Shown here: positions 9,788 to 18,581 of the stretch, piece after piece
Layout of the letters: every line of letters starts with the position of its first letter
How positions within the stretch are numbered: position 1 is the first letter of the stretch
IMG/VR virus record: IMGVR_UViG_3300032668_000017
Coordinates: 1 to 64,000 of that record
DNA from: a virus
Direction: 5' to 3' (one strand)
DNA: 64,000 bases
The notes under the pieces: generated by a model
What the model was told of the DNA's origin: nothing
The model's input: only the letters and a program-made list of their open reading frames with translations
Databases searched by the model: none
Position numbers and translations under genes: made by a program

Positions 9788-11719
9788 CTATTGTTTAACT
9801 GACCCTATTACGTTTCCGGGGGTGTTTTGTAATTGTACAGAAGATGATACAGGACTTCCACCCTGATCTTGATACCATTTATACAAAGCTGGGTTTTGTT
9901 TTAAAAGTTCGTCGAAGCGGTTTTTTCTATATTGGTTTTTTTGCAACTGAGTTGCGTATTTATCCGTGCTGTCGTTAAGTTCTTTTTCAATCTGTCCGTT
10001 AATGCCTTGCAGCTGCGACGAAAATTTAACGTCTTGTCCTTGCTGACCCAACATATTGTAGTGTTGTTGTAGTACTTTATTTCTATCCATAGCAGCTTGA
10101 GCAGATAACGCAGCCATTTGACCGGACTGGTCTTGTTTTTGAGCTTGTTCATAAGACTGTAATCCTTGTAAACCGCCAGCCCCAATATTAGATAAACCAT
10201 ATGGAGAACGCTGACCAGCAATGCCTAAACCAGCCGCCATCATAGCTAAGCCGGGGGCTTGCTTACGAGACTGTTCTAAACCAGCCAAATACTTAGTAAT
10301 CATGTCTTGGCTAGCGTCTGGTTGAGTTGGGAATGAAGATGTTAGTTCATCTCTAGTTGGGCCGGTAGGACTTTGGTCTTGTTGTGCTTGAGTGTATGAT
10401 GCAGGTGCTTGCCCAGCTGGAGCTGGTTTTGCCGGGGTTGCTGGCGCCGATTGTTGCGCCAAAGCTAAAGCCTGAGGGTTTTGTTTTAGAATCTGATTTC
10501 CAACAGCTACATCGCCCATAAACGGATCACTGTAGTCATCAAAATACGAATTACCGGCCATAGTGTTCATGGTAGCTTTACCTAATGTTTTACCGCCCTC
10601 ATAAACAGCTCCGGGCACTAGATAGCTACCAATCAACTTATTAATTCCACTAACGGCTGGGGCACTTGGTATTGCCGATGTTGCTGCGGGTGCTGTTGCC
10701 GCGCTGCGAGCTGCTTGTTTTCTTAGATAGTCTGCGGCTTCTTTACTTAATGGTTTTTTACTTGCGGCTGCTGTATCGTCCATAGTAGCTGCTTCGGGAC
10801 CAAACTCGCTTAACAAATCATTTAACCCGCCTCCAGTAAAACCAACGGCGCCACCTTGTGCAAGGCTAGCAACATACATACGAGTTTCTTTAGGCAACGC
10901 TTTTTCGTCAGCTCCTTTATGAAGCCACTTATCTACGTTACCCGTACCCCAGTTGTAAGCCATAGCAGCTAATTTAGGGTCTTGATATTTATTATGTAGT
11001 GCTCCAACCAACTCTCTTCCGACGCGGTTGTATTCTTCTGGGCTTACATCTTTAGCGGGTTTAATACCAAAGCCCGGATTCTTAGCTGTAGAATCTAGCA
11101 CCTGCATAGCGAACTTAGCGCCTTTGTTTGAAGTGAGCGGTCTACCTTTTTCATCGTAGTCACGACCGCCACTTTCCTTACGCATAATGTAGTCAAGCAA
11201 AGAAGCCTGTCCAGCTTTAGGTGTACCCACGCCTTTATCTTGCATACCAATCGAACTATATTGAGCTGCTGCTGGGTTAGCAACGGACATAATGCCAGCG
11301 CCCAAACCGCCTAAGTCGCCTTGACGGGCAATCAATGAATTAAACTCATCTTCTTCGCTACTATCATCATCTTCATCAGGATCAGTAAAGCCACCCATAC
11401 CAAACGCAACAATACCGCCAGCAGCCATACCGGGTTCACCCATAGACTGCATATTCTCAGCAGGTAGTTGGTCTAGTCCAGCTTGAGGCTGTGGTAAATC
11501 TTTAGCCAACATTGTGTCACGCACTGTAGGTTGTTTAGCGCCCATCTGTGCTTGTTGACCCATCTTAGCTTGCTCTAGTTTGTCTCGCTGTTGTTTAGCA
11601 GACATGGCTACAGCCATAGGAAGAGAGTTATCGTGGCCTTGTAAAACAGCCAATAAGCGTGAATCAGGGAAGATGCGCGGATCAAGCGCCATCTTATACA
11701 TTTGTTCCATGCCGAGCAT
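9788..11719 (-). CDS. ejection protein with lytic transglycosylase domain
   Basis: 643 residues. An SLT/lysozyme-fold segment lies at about residues 172-290: the catalytic-type glutamate in RKESGG is E182, followed by SNKGAKFAMQVLDSTA and later the AMAYNWGTGNVDKW end typical of soluble lytic transglycosylases. The rest is low-complexity Gln/Ala/Pro. Its likely job is to cut peptidoglycan locally while the ejected proteins make a channel for the DNA. It starts one base into the stop of the upstream gene (TAATG junction), so the two are probably translationally coupled. Length and place fit a T7 gp16/gp15-like role split over two genes. Confidence 0.8.
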   Translation of the reverse strand: MLGMEQMYKMALDPRIFPDSRLLAVLQGHDNSLPMAVAMSAKQQRDKLEQAKMGQQAQMGAKQPTVRDTMLAKDLPQPQAGLDQLPAENMQSMGEPGMAAGGIVAFGMGGFTDPDEDDDSSEEDEFNSLIARQGDLGGLGAGIMSVANPAAAQYSSIGMQDKGVGTPKAGQASLLDYIMRKESGGRDYDEKGRPLTSNKGAKFAMQVLDSTAKNPGFGIKPAKDVSPEEYNRVGRELVGALHNKYQDPKLAAMAYNWGTGNVDKWLHKGADEKALPKETRMYVASLAQGGAVGFTGGGLNDLLSEFGPEAATMDDTAAASKKPLSKEAADYLRKQAARSAATAPAATSAIPSAPAVSGINKLIGSYLVPGAVYEGGKTLGKATMNTMAGNSYFDDYSDPFMGDVAVGNQILKQNPQALALAQQSAPATPAKPAPAGQAPASYTQAQQDQSPTGPTRDELTSSFPTQPDASQDMITKYLAGLEQSRKQAPGLAMMAAGLGIAGQRSPYGLSNIGAGGLQGLQSYEQAQKQDQSGQMAALSAQAAMDRNKVLQQHYNMLGQQGQDVKFSSQLQGINGQIEKELNDSTDKYATQLQKNQYRKNRFDELLKQNPALYKWYQDQGGSPVSSSVQLQNTPGNVIGSVKQ

Positions 11720-13071
11720 TATGCAGCCCTCCCAACCATATCGTAGTTAACAGCCTTAAAGCCGTTGTCCATAGTAAACACTGCTTCAGGCATAACCTTC
11801 TCAACTTCTTGCGCCATGTAACCAATAAACTTACCATGACCGCAAAGTGGGTGGTCTTTAAACTCAGGTTTGTATTCAAACTCATAAACACGCAAGCCAT
11901 TAGGCGCGGTCCATAAGCCAATAATATTTTCTTTCAAACCTGCATCAGAACCGCTAGAACCACTTGAACCGCCGAACGCTTGATAAGCGCCAAGACCTGC
12001 AAGACCTAAACCTGTAACTTGACTTAGTGCACTTGGAGGAGCTTGATAGCTTTGGGTTGTTGTAGATTGTGTTGGCAAACCACGTAACATAGCGTTCATG
12101 AAAGACAGTTGTTGCTCTGGATACTGTTGTGCAGTAGCGTAGTTTTGAACTGCCTGATTGATAATGTTTTGTTGCTGTTGTTGCTGCGCCGTACCAGCTT
12201 GCATTTGAGCTGAAGCAATACCTTGTTGAGCAGCTAACTGTTGACCGCCTAAAGAACCAAGTTGTCCTGCAGCACCAATACCTGTACCTAAAGCGGCGTT
12301 GGCAGCTTGTTGCCCTGCAAGACCTTGTTGTGATCCAAACTGCATTGCCTGTTGTGCTTGTTGGTACGCTTGGTTATATCCTTGACCAATTGCTTGTTGC
12401 GCCGCTAAGTTACCTTGTTGCTGTTGCAGTGAATTCATTAACGCTTCACGAGAACCACCAAAAGCACCGGCAGATGTAGCAGCGCCTTGTTCAGCCGCAG
12501 TATTAATACCAGTCTGCTGCCCCAGTAATTGAAGTTGTGGTGCAAGAGACTGTTGGACGTATGGGTTCATAAAAGCACCAACCGCATTTGGGTTAGTCGC
12601 CATCATGTTATATTGATTACCAGCTTGCGCTTCTTGACCTGCTAAACCATAAGCACCTAAACCACCAGCACCAGTCATTTGCGATGCTTGTCCGTATTGA
12701 CTTGGTACTTGTAAATTAGCTGTTGTGTTAAAAGCCTGTTCTTGCATTGGGCTAAAACCAGCTACATAATCAGACGGGTTTTGGCTGTATGGTACGTATG
12801 GTTTAACACCAGTGATTTGAGTACTACCATCAGCGTTTTGTTGCGTATTAAATAGCTGTTGCTGAGTAGCGCCAAGCATTGTCTGCGCATAGGGCTGCAG
12901 ATAATCGGGAATGTTTGTATTTTGAACAGTAGTATTTGTAGGTGAAGCCGGAGGAGGAGGGGGAGGAGAACCACCACCACCTTCAAGGGTCATGCCACCA
13001 CCACTAAAACCACGGCCTAAGCGTGGTTTAAAAGCCTCTAAAGGCAACATTGTATCTAAGCCATATCTCAT
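11719..13071 (-). CDS. Gln/Ala-rich virion protein with C-terminal S74-like chaperone segment
   Basis: 450 residues. Residues 1-370 are Gly/Ala/Gln-rich helical sequence with poly-Gln patches. Residues 375-450 begin SDAGLKENI and contain YMAQEVEKVMPEAV, the signature of the endosialidase-type intramolecular chaperone (peptidase S74). The Ser and Lys of the self-cleavage dyad (S375, K380) are present, but the domain is only about 76 residues, shorter than in fibres. The position between the GNAT-like and transglycosylase genes marks it as an internal virion protein rather than a fibre. The C-terminal segment may chaperone assembly; cleavage is inference. Confidence 0.7.
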   Translation of the reverse strand: MRYGLDTMLPLEAFKPRLGRGFSGGGMTLEGGGGSPPPPPPASPTNTTVQNTNIPDYLQPYAQTMLGATQQQLFNTQQNADGSTQITGVKPYVPYSQNPSDYVAGFSPMQEQAFNTTANLQVPSQYGQASQMTGAGGLGAYGLAGQEAQAGNQYNMMATNPNAVGAFMNPYVQQSLAPQLQLLGQQTGINTAAEQGAATSAGAFGGSREALMNSLQQQQGNLAAQQAIGQGYNQAYQQAQQAMQFGSQQGLAGQQAANAALGTGIGAAGQLGSLGGQQLAAQQGIASAQMQAGTAQQQQQQNIINQAVQNYATAQQYPEQQLSFMNAMLRGLPTQSTTTQSYQAPPSALSQVTGLGLAGLGAYQAFGGSSGSSGSDAGLKENIIGLWTAPNGLRVYEFEYKPEFKDHPLCGHGKFIGYMAQEVEKVMPEAVFTMDNGFKAVNYDMVGRAA

Positions 13072-13481
13072 ATTTTTGTCTCTACAATTCTGTACCGCTC
13101 TTCAAACCCATAGCGGCTCCACAAACGGGCAATTGATTCTCTTGCTGCACCCTGTATTTTAGTGGCTCCGCTAGCCTTTAGTAAATCTTTAAGTTGCCCA
13201 AACGTATCTTTATTCGATATCAACTTGCCGCCTATAAAAGTAATAAAAGCTATGCGGTCATTTGGGTAATTTAAAAATGTTACTGTCGCTGCTCCGTGTA
13301 CCGCTCCTTGCTCATCTACTGCTACTAATAAGTTCCAACCGCCTTGACTTAAATAGACCTGTACTTGCTCTAACGTATAGTCTTCACCACCCCAAGAAAC
13401 CGCAGACTCAATATAGTTCTCAACCAAAGGCCAAGCCTGAGCCACATAGTTTGTTGGAACAGCTTTTACTAGCAACGTCAT
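13068..13481 (-). CDS. GNAT-fold internal virion-like protein
   Basis: 137 residues with a GNAT-like layout: an N-terminal helix (AWPLVENYIESAV), a strand LLVAVDEQGAVHGAATVTF, and a C-terminal ARLWSRYGFEERYRIVETKI, the usual end of the fold. Phages with T7-like ejection machinery often carry such a gene at this place (T7 gp13 region), so a morphogenesis role is as likely as acetyl transfer. The acetyl-CoA loop (Q/R-x-x-G-x-G/A) is not clear. ATGA overlaps join it to both neighbours. Confidence 0.6.
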   Translation of the reverse strand: MTLLVKAVPTNYVAQAWPLVENYIESAVSWGGEDYTLEQVQVYLSQGGWNLLVAVDEQGAVHGAATVTFLNYPNDRIAFITFIGGKLISNKDTFGQLKDLLKASGATKIQGAARESIARLWSRYGFEERYRIVETKI

Positions 13482-14881
13482 GCTGGAACGTATTTATCGG
13501 CGTTAATCTTTGGAGCTTGTTTAGCTTTTCCAGTTCTTGCTTTTCTTACTTTATCCATCATAGCGTATAGCTTTTTAGCGCCGGCATCAGATGATCCATT
13601 ACCCAAATGACTTACCACATCAGCCGGAACTACGAACTCATTATCTGCTAAGCGGGCCGGTTGTTTATCTTGTATTGTAGCGGGAATACTATCGCTCATG
13701 CCATCGCCGGGGCCTTTAAGCATTTGACCGCCATCAGAATAAGAGCCCAAAGATTTAATTTTACCCCCCGCTGCGCTAGCAGTAGGAATTAACTGAGGTA
13801 AACCCGAAAGGCGCGCCAGCATAGCTTGTTGCTGAATTTCAGCATTAGGGTCATATGCCATACCACCATTATCAAAAGCAACAACGCCACCAGTAGCCAT
13901 GTTAGCCATTTCATCACCGGTTAATGGGTTTGTCTTTGGCTCGTATAAAGATGCGGTTGCTTGAGCACTAGTAGGCATTTGGCTTGGTGTGGCGTACGCA
14001 GAAGTATACTGTTGGCTTTGTGGGTACATACCACCGCCCATAAAGTCTACTGGCTCAGAATTTGGGTCCATTAAACCGCCGCCAGCATAACCGGGTACCA
14101 TTCCACCTTGAGCTGCTTGATAGTTCGTATAAACAGGTTTATACGGTGGGTTTGGTGGGGATACTACATCTGGGCTATAGTGCTGCGGATCATATTTAAA
14201 ATCAGCCAAAGAACCGCCGTTCCAATTTACCTGTGAGTCTGGTGGTGTGCCGTATTTAGCTTGGTCATTCTTCATCAAAGCCATTAAGCCAAGACCGCCC
14301 GCGCCGTACAAAGCAGCATTTGGGATACCCGAAATAAGGGAAGTGCCAGCCCCAGTACCAGCCAAAATAGAACTCGCTGCAGGTGTTAAAACTCCAGAAC
14401 CAGTAGCACCGGCACCGGCAGATAAACCAGTAGCGCCAGCGGCTCCGGCGTTAAACCCAATACCACCAGCCCCAGCAACTGTCGGCGCTGCCGACCCAGT
14501 ACCAGCCAAAATAGAACTTGCTGCGGGTGTTAAAACCCCAGAACCAGTAGCACCAGCACCAGCGGATAAACCAGTAGCACCAGCACCAGCACCAGCACCA
14601 GCACCAGCACCAGCACCAACACCTAAACCAGCAGCAGCAGCGCCGCCTAAACCACCCATAAGGCCTGTTTGGACAGGATTATAGCCAAGCAAAGCCCCGC
14701 CTAATCCGCCAATACCCATGCCTGTTACACCAGCACCAAGCATAGTGGAGCCAAGAATAGTACCTTCACCTCCAAGTAAAGCGGGAGCTGCGTAAGGCGC
14801 AGCAATAGCTGTACCAGCCACTAAAGCTAGTTCTAAGGGATCGTTAAATAGGCCTCCGCCTCCTCCGCCGCCACCTGACAT
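13478..14881 (-). CDS. Gly/Ala-repeat virion structural protein
   Basis: 467 residues. It starts with a run of Gly, then an Ala/Gly-rich hydrophobic half containing (GA)n and a duplicated 48-residue block, and ends in a more ordered domain (about 370-467) with GPGDGMSDSIPATI, EFVVPADVVSHLGNG and a basic tail KVRKARTGKAKQ. That C-terminal block resembles a protein seen beside ejection genes in other podophages. Probably an internal or tail-associated structural protein. The exact role is unknown. Confidence 0.6.
   Translation of the reverse strand: MSGGGGGGGGLFNDPLELALVAGTAIAAPYAAPALLGGEGTILGSTMLGAGVTGMGIGGLGGALLGYNPVQTGLMGGLGGAAAAGLGVGAGAGAGAGAGAGATGLSAGAGATGSGVLTPAASSILAGTGSAAPTVAGAGGIGFNAGAAGATGLSAGAGATGSGVLTPAASSILAGTGAGTSLISGIPNAALYGAGGLGLMALMKNDQAKYGTPPDSQVNWNGGSLADFKYDPQHYSPDVVSPPNPPYKPVYTNYQAAQGGMVPGYAGGGLMDPNSEPVDFMGGGMYPQSQQYTSAYATPSQMPTSAQATASLYEPKTNPLTGDEMANMATGGVVAFDNGGMAYDPNAEIQQQAMLARLSGLPQLIPTASAAGGKIKSLGSYSDGGQMLKGPGDGMSDSIPATIQDKQPARLADNEFVVPADVVSHLGNGSSDAGAKKLYAMMDKVRKARTGKAKQAPKINADKYVPA
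14351..14587 (-). repeat. 144-bp period direct repeat plus (CAGCAC)n tract inside a coding region
   Basis: Two near-identical copies start at 14351 and 14495, exactly 144 bases (48 codons) apart, each encoding LSAGAGATGSGVLTPAASSI followed by LAGTG. An adjoining hexamer tract at about 14577-14622 encodes alternating Gly-Ala. The in-frame period shows unit-length expansion that keeps the reading frame. Confidence 0.9.
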
Positions 14882-14915
14882 AATATATCCTTTACTTTTT
14901 TCCTGATTTTATCAC

Positions 14916-15218
14916 TTAAACTGCCGTTCCACTAGCGTTTATCCACTTAGTGCCGGTCCACCATATAGGCAGATTTAACGTAGTATCAAAATACTGCTGC
15001 CCAACCTGTAACTTTGACGTAGGTCTTTGATTTGTAGCCCCTGACGCAGGTACTACTGAACCTTGAGTAAAGTTATCTAGCTGTGCAAAATACAACCGTA
15101 ATGCGTTATTAATCTGGTCTTGATACCCTTGCTGATAATCCGTAGGTGCAATAGGTAAGTTAGGCGATGTTGTTGGCCTAAGCTGTCCATTATATGTTTG
15201 GTACTTTGGAATACTCAT
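14916..15218 (-). CDS. small tail-associated protein
   Basis: 100 residues. The C-terminal FDTTLNLPIWWTGTKWINA motif is a common phage-fibre/tail-tip element; the N-terminal half is polar with a YQQGYQDQINNALRLYF helix. It lies between the tail hub and the Gly/Ala-rich protein and is probably a minor tail component. No catalytic features are visible. Confidence 0.6.
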   Translation of the reverse strand: MSIPKYQTYNGQLRPTTSPNLPIAPTDYQQGYQDQINNALRLYFAQLDNFTQGSVVPASGATNQRPTSKLQVGQQYFDTTLNLPIWWTGTKWINASGTAV

Positions 15219-15224
15219 TTTATT

Positions 15225-17330
15225 CTATCTTCTGCCATCTGGTCGAATATCTATTCTCGGCGAACCCAGCTGCCAAGCCACACCTGTACCTGAAGACTCA
15301 ATTCTAAATGCCATCTGGCGCCCTCTTAGGCGGGTGTAAACCTGCCCAGTAAACTCCTGAATCGTATATTGGGGTAGTGTCGTATAGTTTTGTGAACTTT
15401 GTACTTGTGGACTATCAGCAGTACCGTATGGTGTACCGGAGTTTTCCCGCGGTTTTACCGTCATTGTTACAGACGGCTGGTTAGTAGTAGAACCATTAAA
15501 ATTAACGTCAGGCAATATTCTCCAAACAAAGCCGAAGTTGTGGCCGTCACCAATATCAAAGTCTGAGGATTGAACATAAGAGTAAATAGGTAAAGTTGCG
15601 GTTGTTGAATTGTCGTCTGTTCCATTTTCGTGGTAGAGCAATCTGCCGTTATAGTCAGCGGCAATAGGGTAAGGCTGTGTGCCAGTTTGAGTCCAAGCAG
15701 TGCGCCCCATTGTTCCGTAGTACCAAACGCGGTCAAGATAGTTGTAAATAACATATTTGTCAACCGCTGTACCATTACTAGACTTACTTACGTAGTACCA
15801 CCACACTTCATTGAACGCTTCGTTAGCGCCAGCAAATACTTGATAGGCTTGGTCTGTATTAATATCATCAAAAATGTATTGGCGCAACGCACAAGGGAGA
15901 ACCTCAACACGACCAGAATACATATAGAAGCGGTCTTTACCCATCCAATAAGTTACGTTGTTAATCGTAATCATCGAGTTAGGCGACATAATAGATATGT
16001 TATCCATCAAAATCTGGAAGCCCCATACATAAGGCGCGCCAATATACTGCATAGAGTAAATGGCAGAATCAGTCCATACTAAAATCTCTTGGCGGGTTGC
16101 ACGAGCGCCCATAATATAAGAGCCGTTAGTTAACGTAAATTCGCCTGACTGATTAGTTACTTCTGGTACCCATTGATAGGCATTGGCTTGGTCTGACCAG
16201 CGAACTAATAAAGGATTAAATGTAGAGTTAGGCGTGCCGGGTACGTACGAGTTAGCGCCAAATGCAATAACAAACTCTTGAATAGCGGATGTAATAACTT
16301 GATAAGTTTGACTTGGTACAAATGCACCTGAGTATGAAAAGCTATAGTTACCAGAACTAGCGCCGGTTGTTGTGTTATTAATTGTAGCTGCACCAGTTAC
16401 GTTGTTAATTGATAATACATAAGTTCCTGCTGGTATGCCTGAGCCTGTAATGTAAGAATATGGGTATACGTAGGGGGCATTAGCGGATGTAACAGCTATT
16501 GAAGTAGAACCAGAGCTAAACGTCGTAGCATCTGTAAGAAGAGTTGTAGTGTTAGCTAAGTTTTTTAAATATTGGGCACGAGTGCCTACGCCACCAGAAT
16601 CTTGCCAATAAAAAATAGGGCCACCGCGAGGGGCAATAACAAGGTCTGCCCCAAAGTTATCATTAGACCAAAGGCGTAGCTGTTCTCCAATACCAGCATC
16701 GTATGATGACCCCCATGTTCCACGACTCCAAGGACCTGCACCCCAGCCAGTACCGATACTGTAAACATCAAGACCGCTAGGGTACTCATAAGCTGCAGTT
16801 ACAGTACCACCGCCAGTTGCCGATGTTGCTGGGCTTGTAATAGTAATTGTGTAAGTTGTAGCAGACACAACTGAAGTGACTTTATAGTCGCCGCTAATAG
16901 TTACGCCACCAACAGCAGAACCGCCAGAAAAGGTAACATAGTCACCAGCACTGGGGTTATATGATGCGTCTGTAACTAAAACCGTGTAAGCGTTACCGCC
17001 ATAGTTAGTGGTAAATGGGTTTGTTAAAGTATCAGTTTGTACAATAGGTGTGATGTCGTTATAAACACCACCAGAGTAAATATAGTACTTATTACTTGTA
17101 CCTAACCCGATATAGGTATTACCTGCTCCAGCATCAGCGTTTAACCAAACCCATAATGAACGGCAAACACCGTTAAATTGATTATTAGATACTTGAGTCC
17201 AGCCGCCAATCTTTTCTGGAAAGCCAGAACGAAAACGTACCTTATCACCGTCGTACCAGCCGCCCTCGTTTGAGTAGTCTGTGCCTTCGCGGTTTAAACC
17301 GGGTCTAAATTGTAGTTTTTGTAGTGGCAT
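15225..17330 (-). CDS. tail hub / DNA-stabilisation protein, gp10-like
   Basis: 701 residues, beta-rich, beginning MPLQKLQFRPGLNREGTDYS and WYDGDKVRFRSGFPEKIGGW. This start is shared by large podophage tail-hub proteins related in role to P22 gp10 or T7 gp12. Tyr/Trp-rich blades (for example YIGLGTSNKYYIYSGGVYNDI, DRVWYYGTMGRTAW) suggest a beta-propeller. Two Ser/Thr/Gly-rich blocks at about residues 85-165 and 268-336 look like inserted surface domains. It would plug the capsid portal and carry the fibres. It precedes the ejection genes in transcription order. Family by pattern only. Confidence 0.65.
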   Translation of the reverse strand: MPLQKLQFRPGLNREGTDYSNEGGWYDGDKVRFRSGFPEKIGGWTQVSNNQFNGVCRSLWVWLNADAGAGNTYIGLGTSNKYYIYSGGVYNDITPIVQTDTLTNPFTTNYGGNAYTVLVTDASYNPSAGDYVTFSGGSAVGGVTISGDYKVTSVVSATTYTITITSPATSATGGGTVTAAYEYPSGLDVYSIGTGWGAGPWSRGTWGSSYDAGIGEQLRLWSNDNFGADLVIAPRGGPIFYWQDSGGVGTRAQYLKNLANTTTLLTDATTFSSGSTSIAVTSANAPYVYPYSYITGSGIPAGTYVLSINNVTGAATINNTTTGASSGNYSFSYSGAFVPSQTYQVITSAIQEFVIAFGANSYVPGTPNSTFNPLLVRWSDQANAYQWVPEVTNQSGEFTLTNGSYIMGARATRQEILVWTDSAIYSMQYIGAPYVWGFQILMDNISIMSPNSMITINNVTYWMGKDRFYMYSGRVEVLPCALRQYIFDDINTDQAYQVFAGANEAFNEVWWYYVSKSSNGTAVDKYVIYNYLDRVWYYGTMGRTAWTQTGTQPYPIAADYNGRLLYHENGTDDNSTTATLPIYSYVQSSDFDIGDGHNFGFVWRILPDVNFNGSTTNQPSVTMTVKPRENSGTPYGTADSPQVQSSQNYTTLPQYTIQEFTGQVYTRLRGRQMAFRIESSGTGVAWQLGSPRIDIRPDGRR

Positions 17331-17923
17331 TAGTAATTATCCAGTATCTCTTTTGCTGCATCAATTTTAGCAATTCTATCGGCTAAACCCAATAACCCGC
17401 CGTTAATTCTTTTGGTCATCTCAGGGTAATCCCGCTTATCCGCTAAATCATTTAACCCCCGCTTACCCCAAAACCACCCCGCACTTAAAGCCGCATACTT
17501 TGGCTGTATTAAAAGTTCTGGATTATCAATAAAACTAAATCCTAAAGCTGCACCGCAAGCGGTGTATAAATCTCTACCTGTTAGCTGAATAATGCCGCGT
17601 CCATGATAAGCCCATCCATCACCTTCTTCTGTATTTCCCAACCGTCCTGCATACACTTTATTAGCGATTTTCTCTGGATTTTGTGCAAATTGTTCAGCCA
17701 CATCTCTACTAGGAAATCTTGAGGGCCATGTACGCATAAGTCCATCGGCAGAGTAATAAAGGTCCTCTTCCAAAGTTCTAAAGTTTCTTGACTCATGTTG
17801 GCACTGTCCTATAAAAGCTGCTTGTCTTTGTGTTGTCGATATGTTGTACTTAATAAATGTATCAGTTAAAGGCTTAAACCACTCTTCACCTATACCCAGT
17901 TTTTCTAGTTGCTGCGGACTCAT
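17330..17923 (-). CDS. endolysin, GH19 chitinase-like muramidase
   Basis: 197 residues of the GH19 family as used by Gram-negative phages. The catalytic glutamate is E44 in QCQHESRNF; the block YAGRLGNTEEGDG (91-103) and HGRGIIQLTGRDLY (107-120) are family hallmarks. There is no signal peptide, so release depends on the holin encoded just upstream. It degrades peptidoglycan at the end of infection. It is the last gene of the lysis cassette and overlaps the spanin gene by a few bases. Confidence 0.9.
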   Translation of the reverse strand: MSPQQLEKLGIGEEWFKPLTDTFIKYNISTTQRQAAFIGQCQHESRNFRTLEEDLYYSADGLMRTWPSRFPSRDVAEQFAQNPEKIANKVYAGRLGNTEEGDGWAYHGRGIIQLTGRDLYTACGAALGFSFIDNPELLIQPKYAALSAGWFWGKRGLNDLADKRDYPEMTKRINGGLLGLADRIAKIDAAKEILDNY

Positions 17924-18351
17924 TTAATACTCAACTGCTCGGTAATCCATTGCTGAAGCGTTACTGCTTGGAGGGTTGTGGCTGCGCAATCTGAAGCAAG
18001 TTGATTGTAGGCGGCGATTGCATCAGAGAGCTTGGAGGTTGAGGAAATGCCGGACATTGGACTGGTACCTGACTGGCGCACCCCGTTAGCATAATACTGG
18101 CGCAACATAGCAAGTTTCGCATCATATTCATCTTGTATTCCTTTAGTAACTATTTCTTGTTGTTTCTTGATTGATTCGTTTTCCGCAAGTTGTTTCTCGA
18201 CGACAGCTTGTTGCTCAAGTTTGTATACAGTAAAGTCCCTATCACGAGTATGCCAGCCAGCAAAAAACACGCCGCATACAAGTACAACAAGTAGACCAAC
18301 TTTGATTGCAGTTCCATAGCTAGAAAAAAATCCTGTAAACAAACTCCACAT
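17920..18351 (-). CDS. Rz: i-spanin (Rz-like inner membrane spanin)
   Basis: 143 residues. One N-terminal membrane segment (about 14-34, IKVGLLVVLVCGVFFAG) leaves a long periplasmic coiled coil (about 42-90, LEQQAVVEKQLAENESIKKQ) and an end with CAATTLQAVTLQQWI, all typical of Rz-type i-spanins. With its partner it fuses inner and outer membranes in the last lysis step. The partner gene is nested in another frame at 17961-18131. It sits between holin and endolysin, which supports the call. Confidence 0.85.
   Translation of the reverse strand: MWSLFTGFFSSYGTAIKVGLLVVLVCGVFFAGWHTRDRDFTVYKLEQQAVVEKQLAENESIKKQQEIVTKGIQDEYDAKLAMLRQYYANGVRQSGTSPMSGISSTSKLSDAIAAYNQLASDCAATTLQAVTLQQWITEQLSIK
17961..18131 (-). 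CDS. Rz1: o-spanin (Rz1-like lipoprotein) nested inside the i-spanin gene
   Basis: 56 codons read in a different frame within Rz, starting ATG-AAT-ATG-ATG at 18131 after an AAAGGA box 8 bases upstream. The product begins MNMMRNLLCCASIMLTGCAS, a short signal peptide with lipobox LTGC (lipidated Cys18). The mature part is proline-rich (CPAFPQPPSSLMQSPPT). Nested reading frame, lipobox and proline content are the three defining traits of Rz1. It would sit in the outer membrane and bind the i-spanin C-terminus. Confidence 0.85.
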   Translation of the reverse strand: MNMMRNLLCCASIMLTGCASQVPVQCPAFPQPPSSLMQSPPTINLLQIAQPQPSKQ

Positions 18352-18581
18352 TATTGTTCCTCTGGCTCAGTGCCTTTTTTCATCATCAACCCAAAACCAT
18401 GGGCTCCGACAAGTGCTGCTGAACCTAAATAAAACTTTTCAATATCGAATAATCCAGTATGCACGGCATTAAACACTAAGCCAGCAGTAAGCGTCAAAAT
18501 AGAATACAGCAACGACCAACGCACTAAATCATGCGTTTGGTTATCTTTTCCAGTAAGAAGGTCGTTAATAATTTTGTTCAT
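18351..18581 (-). CDS. holin-like two-TM membrane protein
   Basis: 76 residues with two hydrophobic segments (about 20-40, RWSLLYSILTLTAGLVFNAV, and 50-67, FYLGSAALVGAHGFGLMM), a polar start and a charged tail KKGTEPEEQ. Size, topology and position directly before spanins and endolysin fit a class II-type holin that triggers lysis timing. No family signature is certain. Confidence 0.7.
   Translation of the reverse strand: MNKIINDLLTGKDNQTHDLVRWSLLYSILTLTAGLVFNAVHTGLFDIEKFYLGSAALVGAHGFGLMMKKGTEPEEQ

Noticed and set aside
14577-14622. Short tandem CAGCAC repeats as a possible CRISPR array
   Set aside because: No spacers; simple coding hexamer repeat.
14247-14684. 145-codon + strand ORF rich in Pro/Ala
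   Set aside because: Antisense of the Gly/Ala repeat region; the pattern comes from the repeat.
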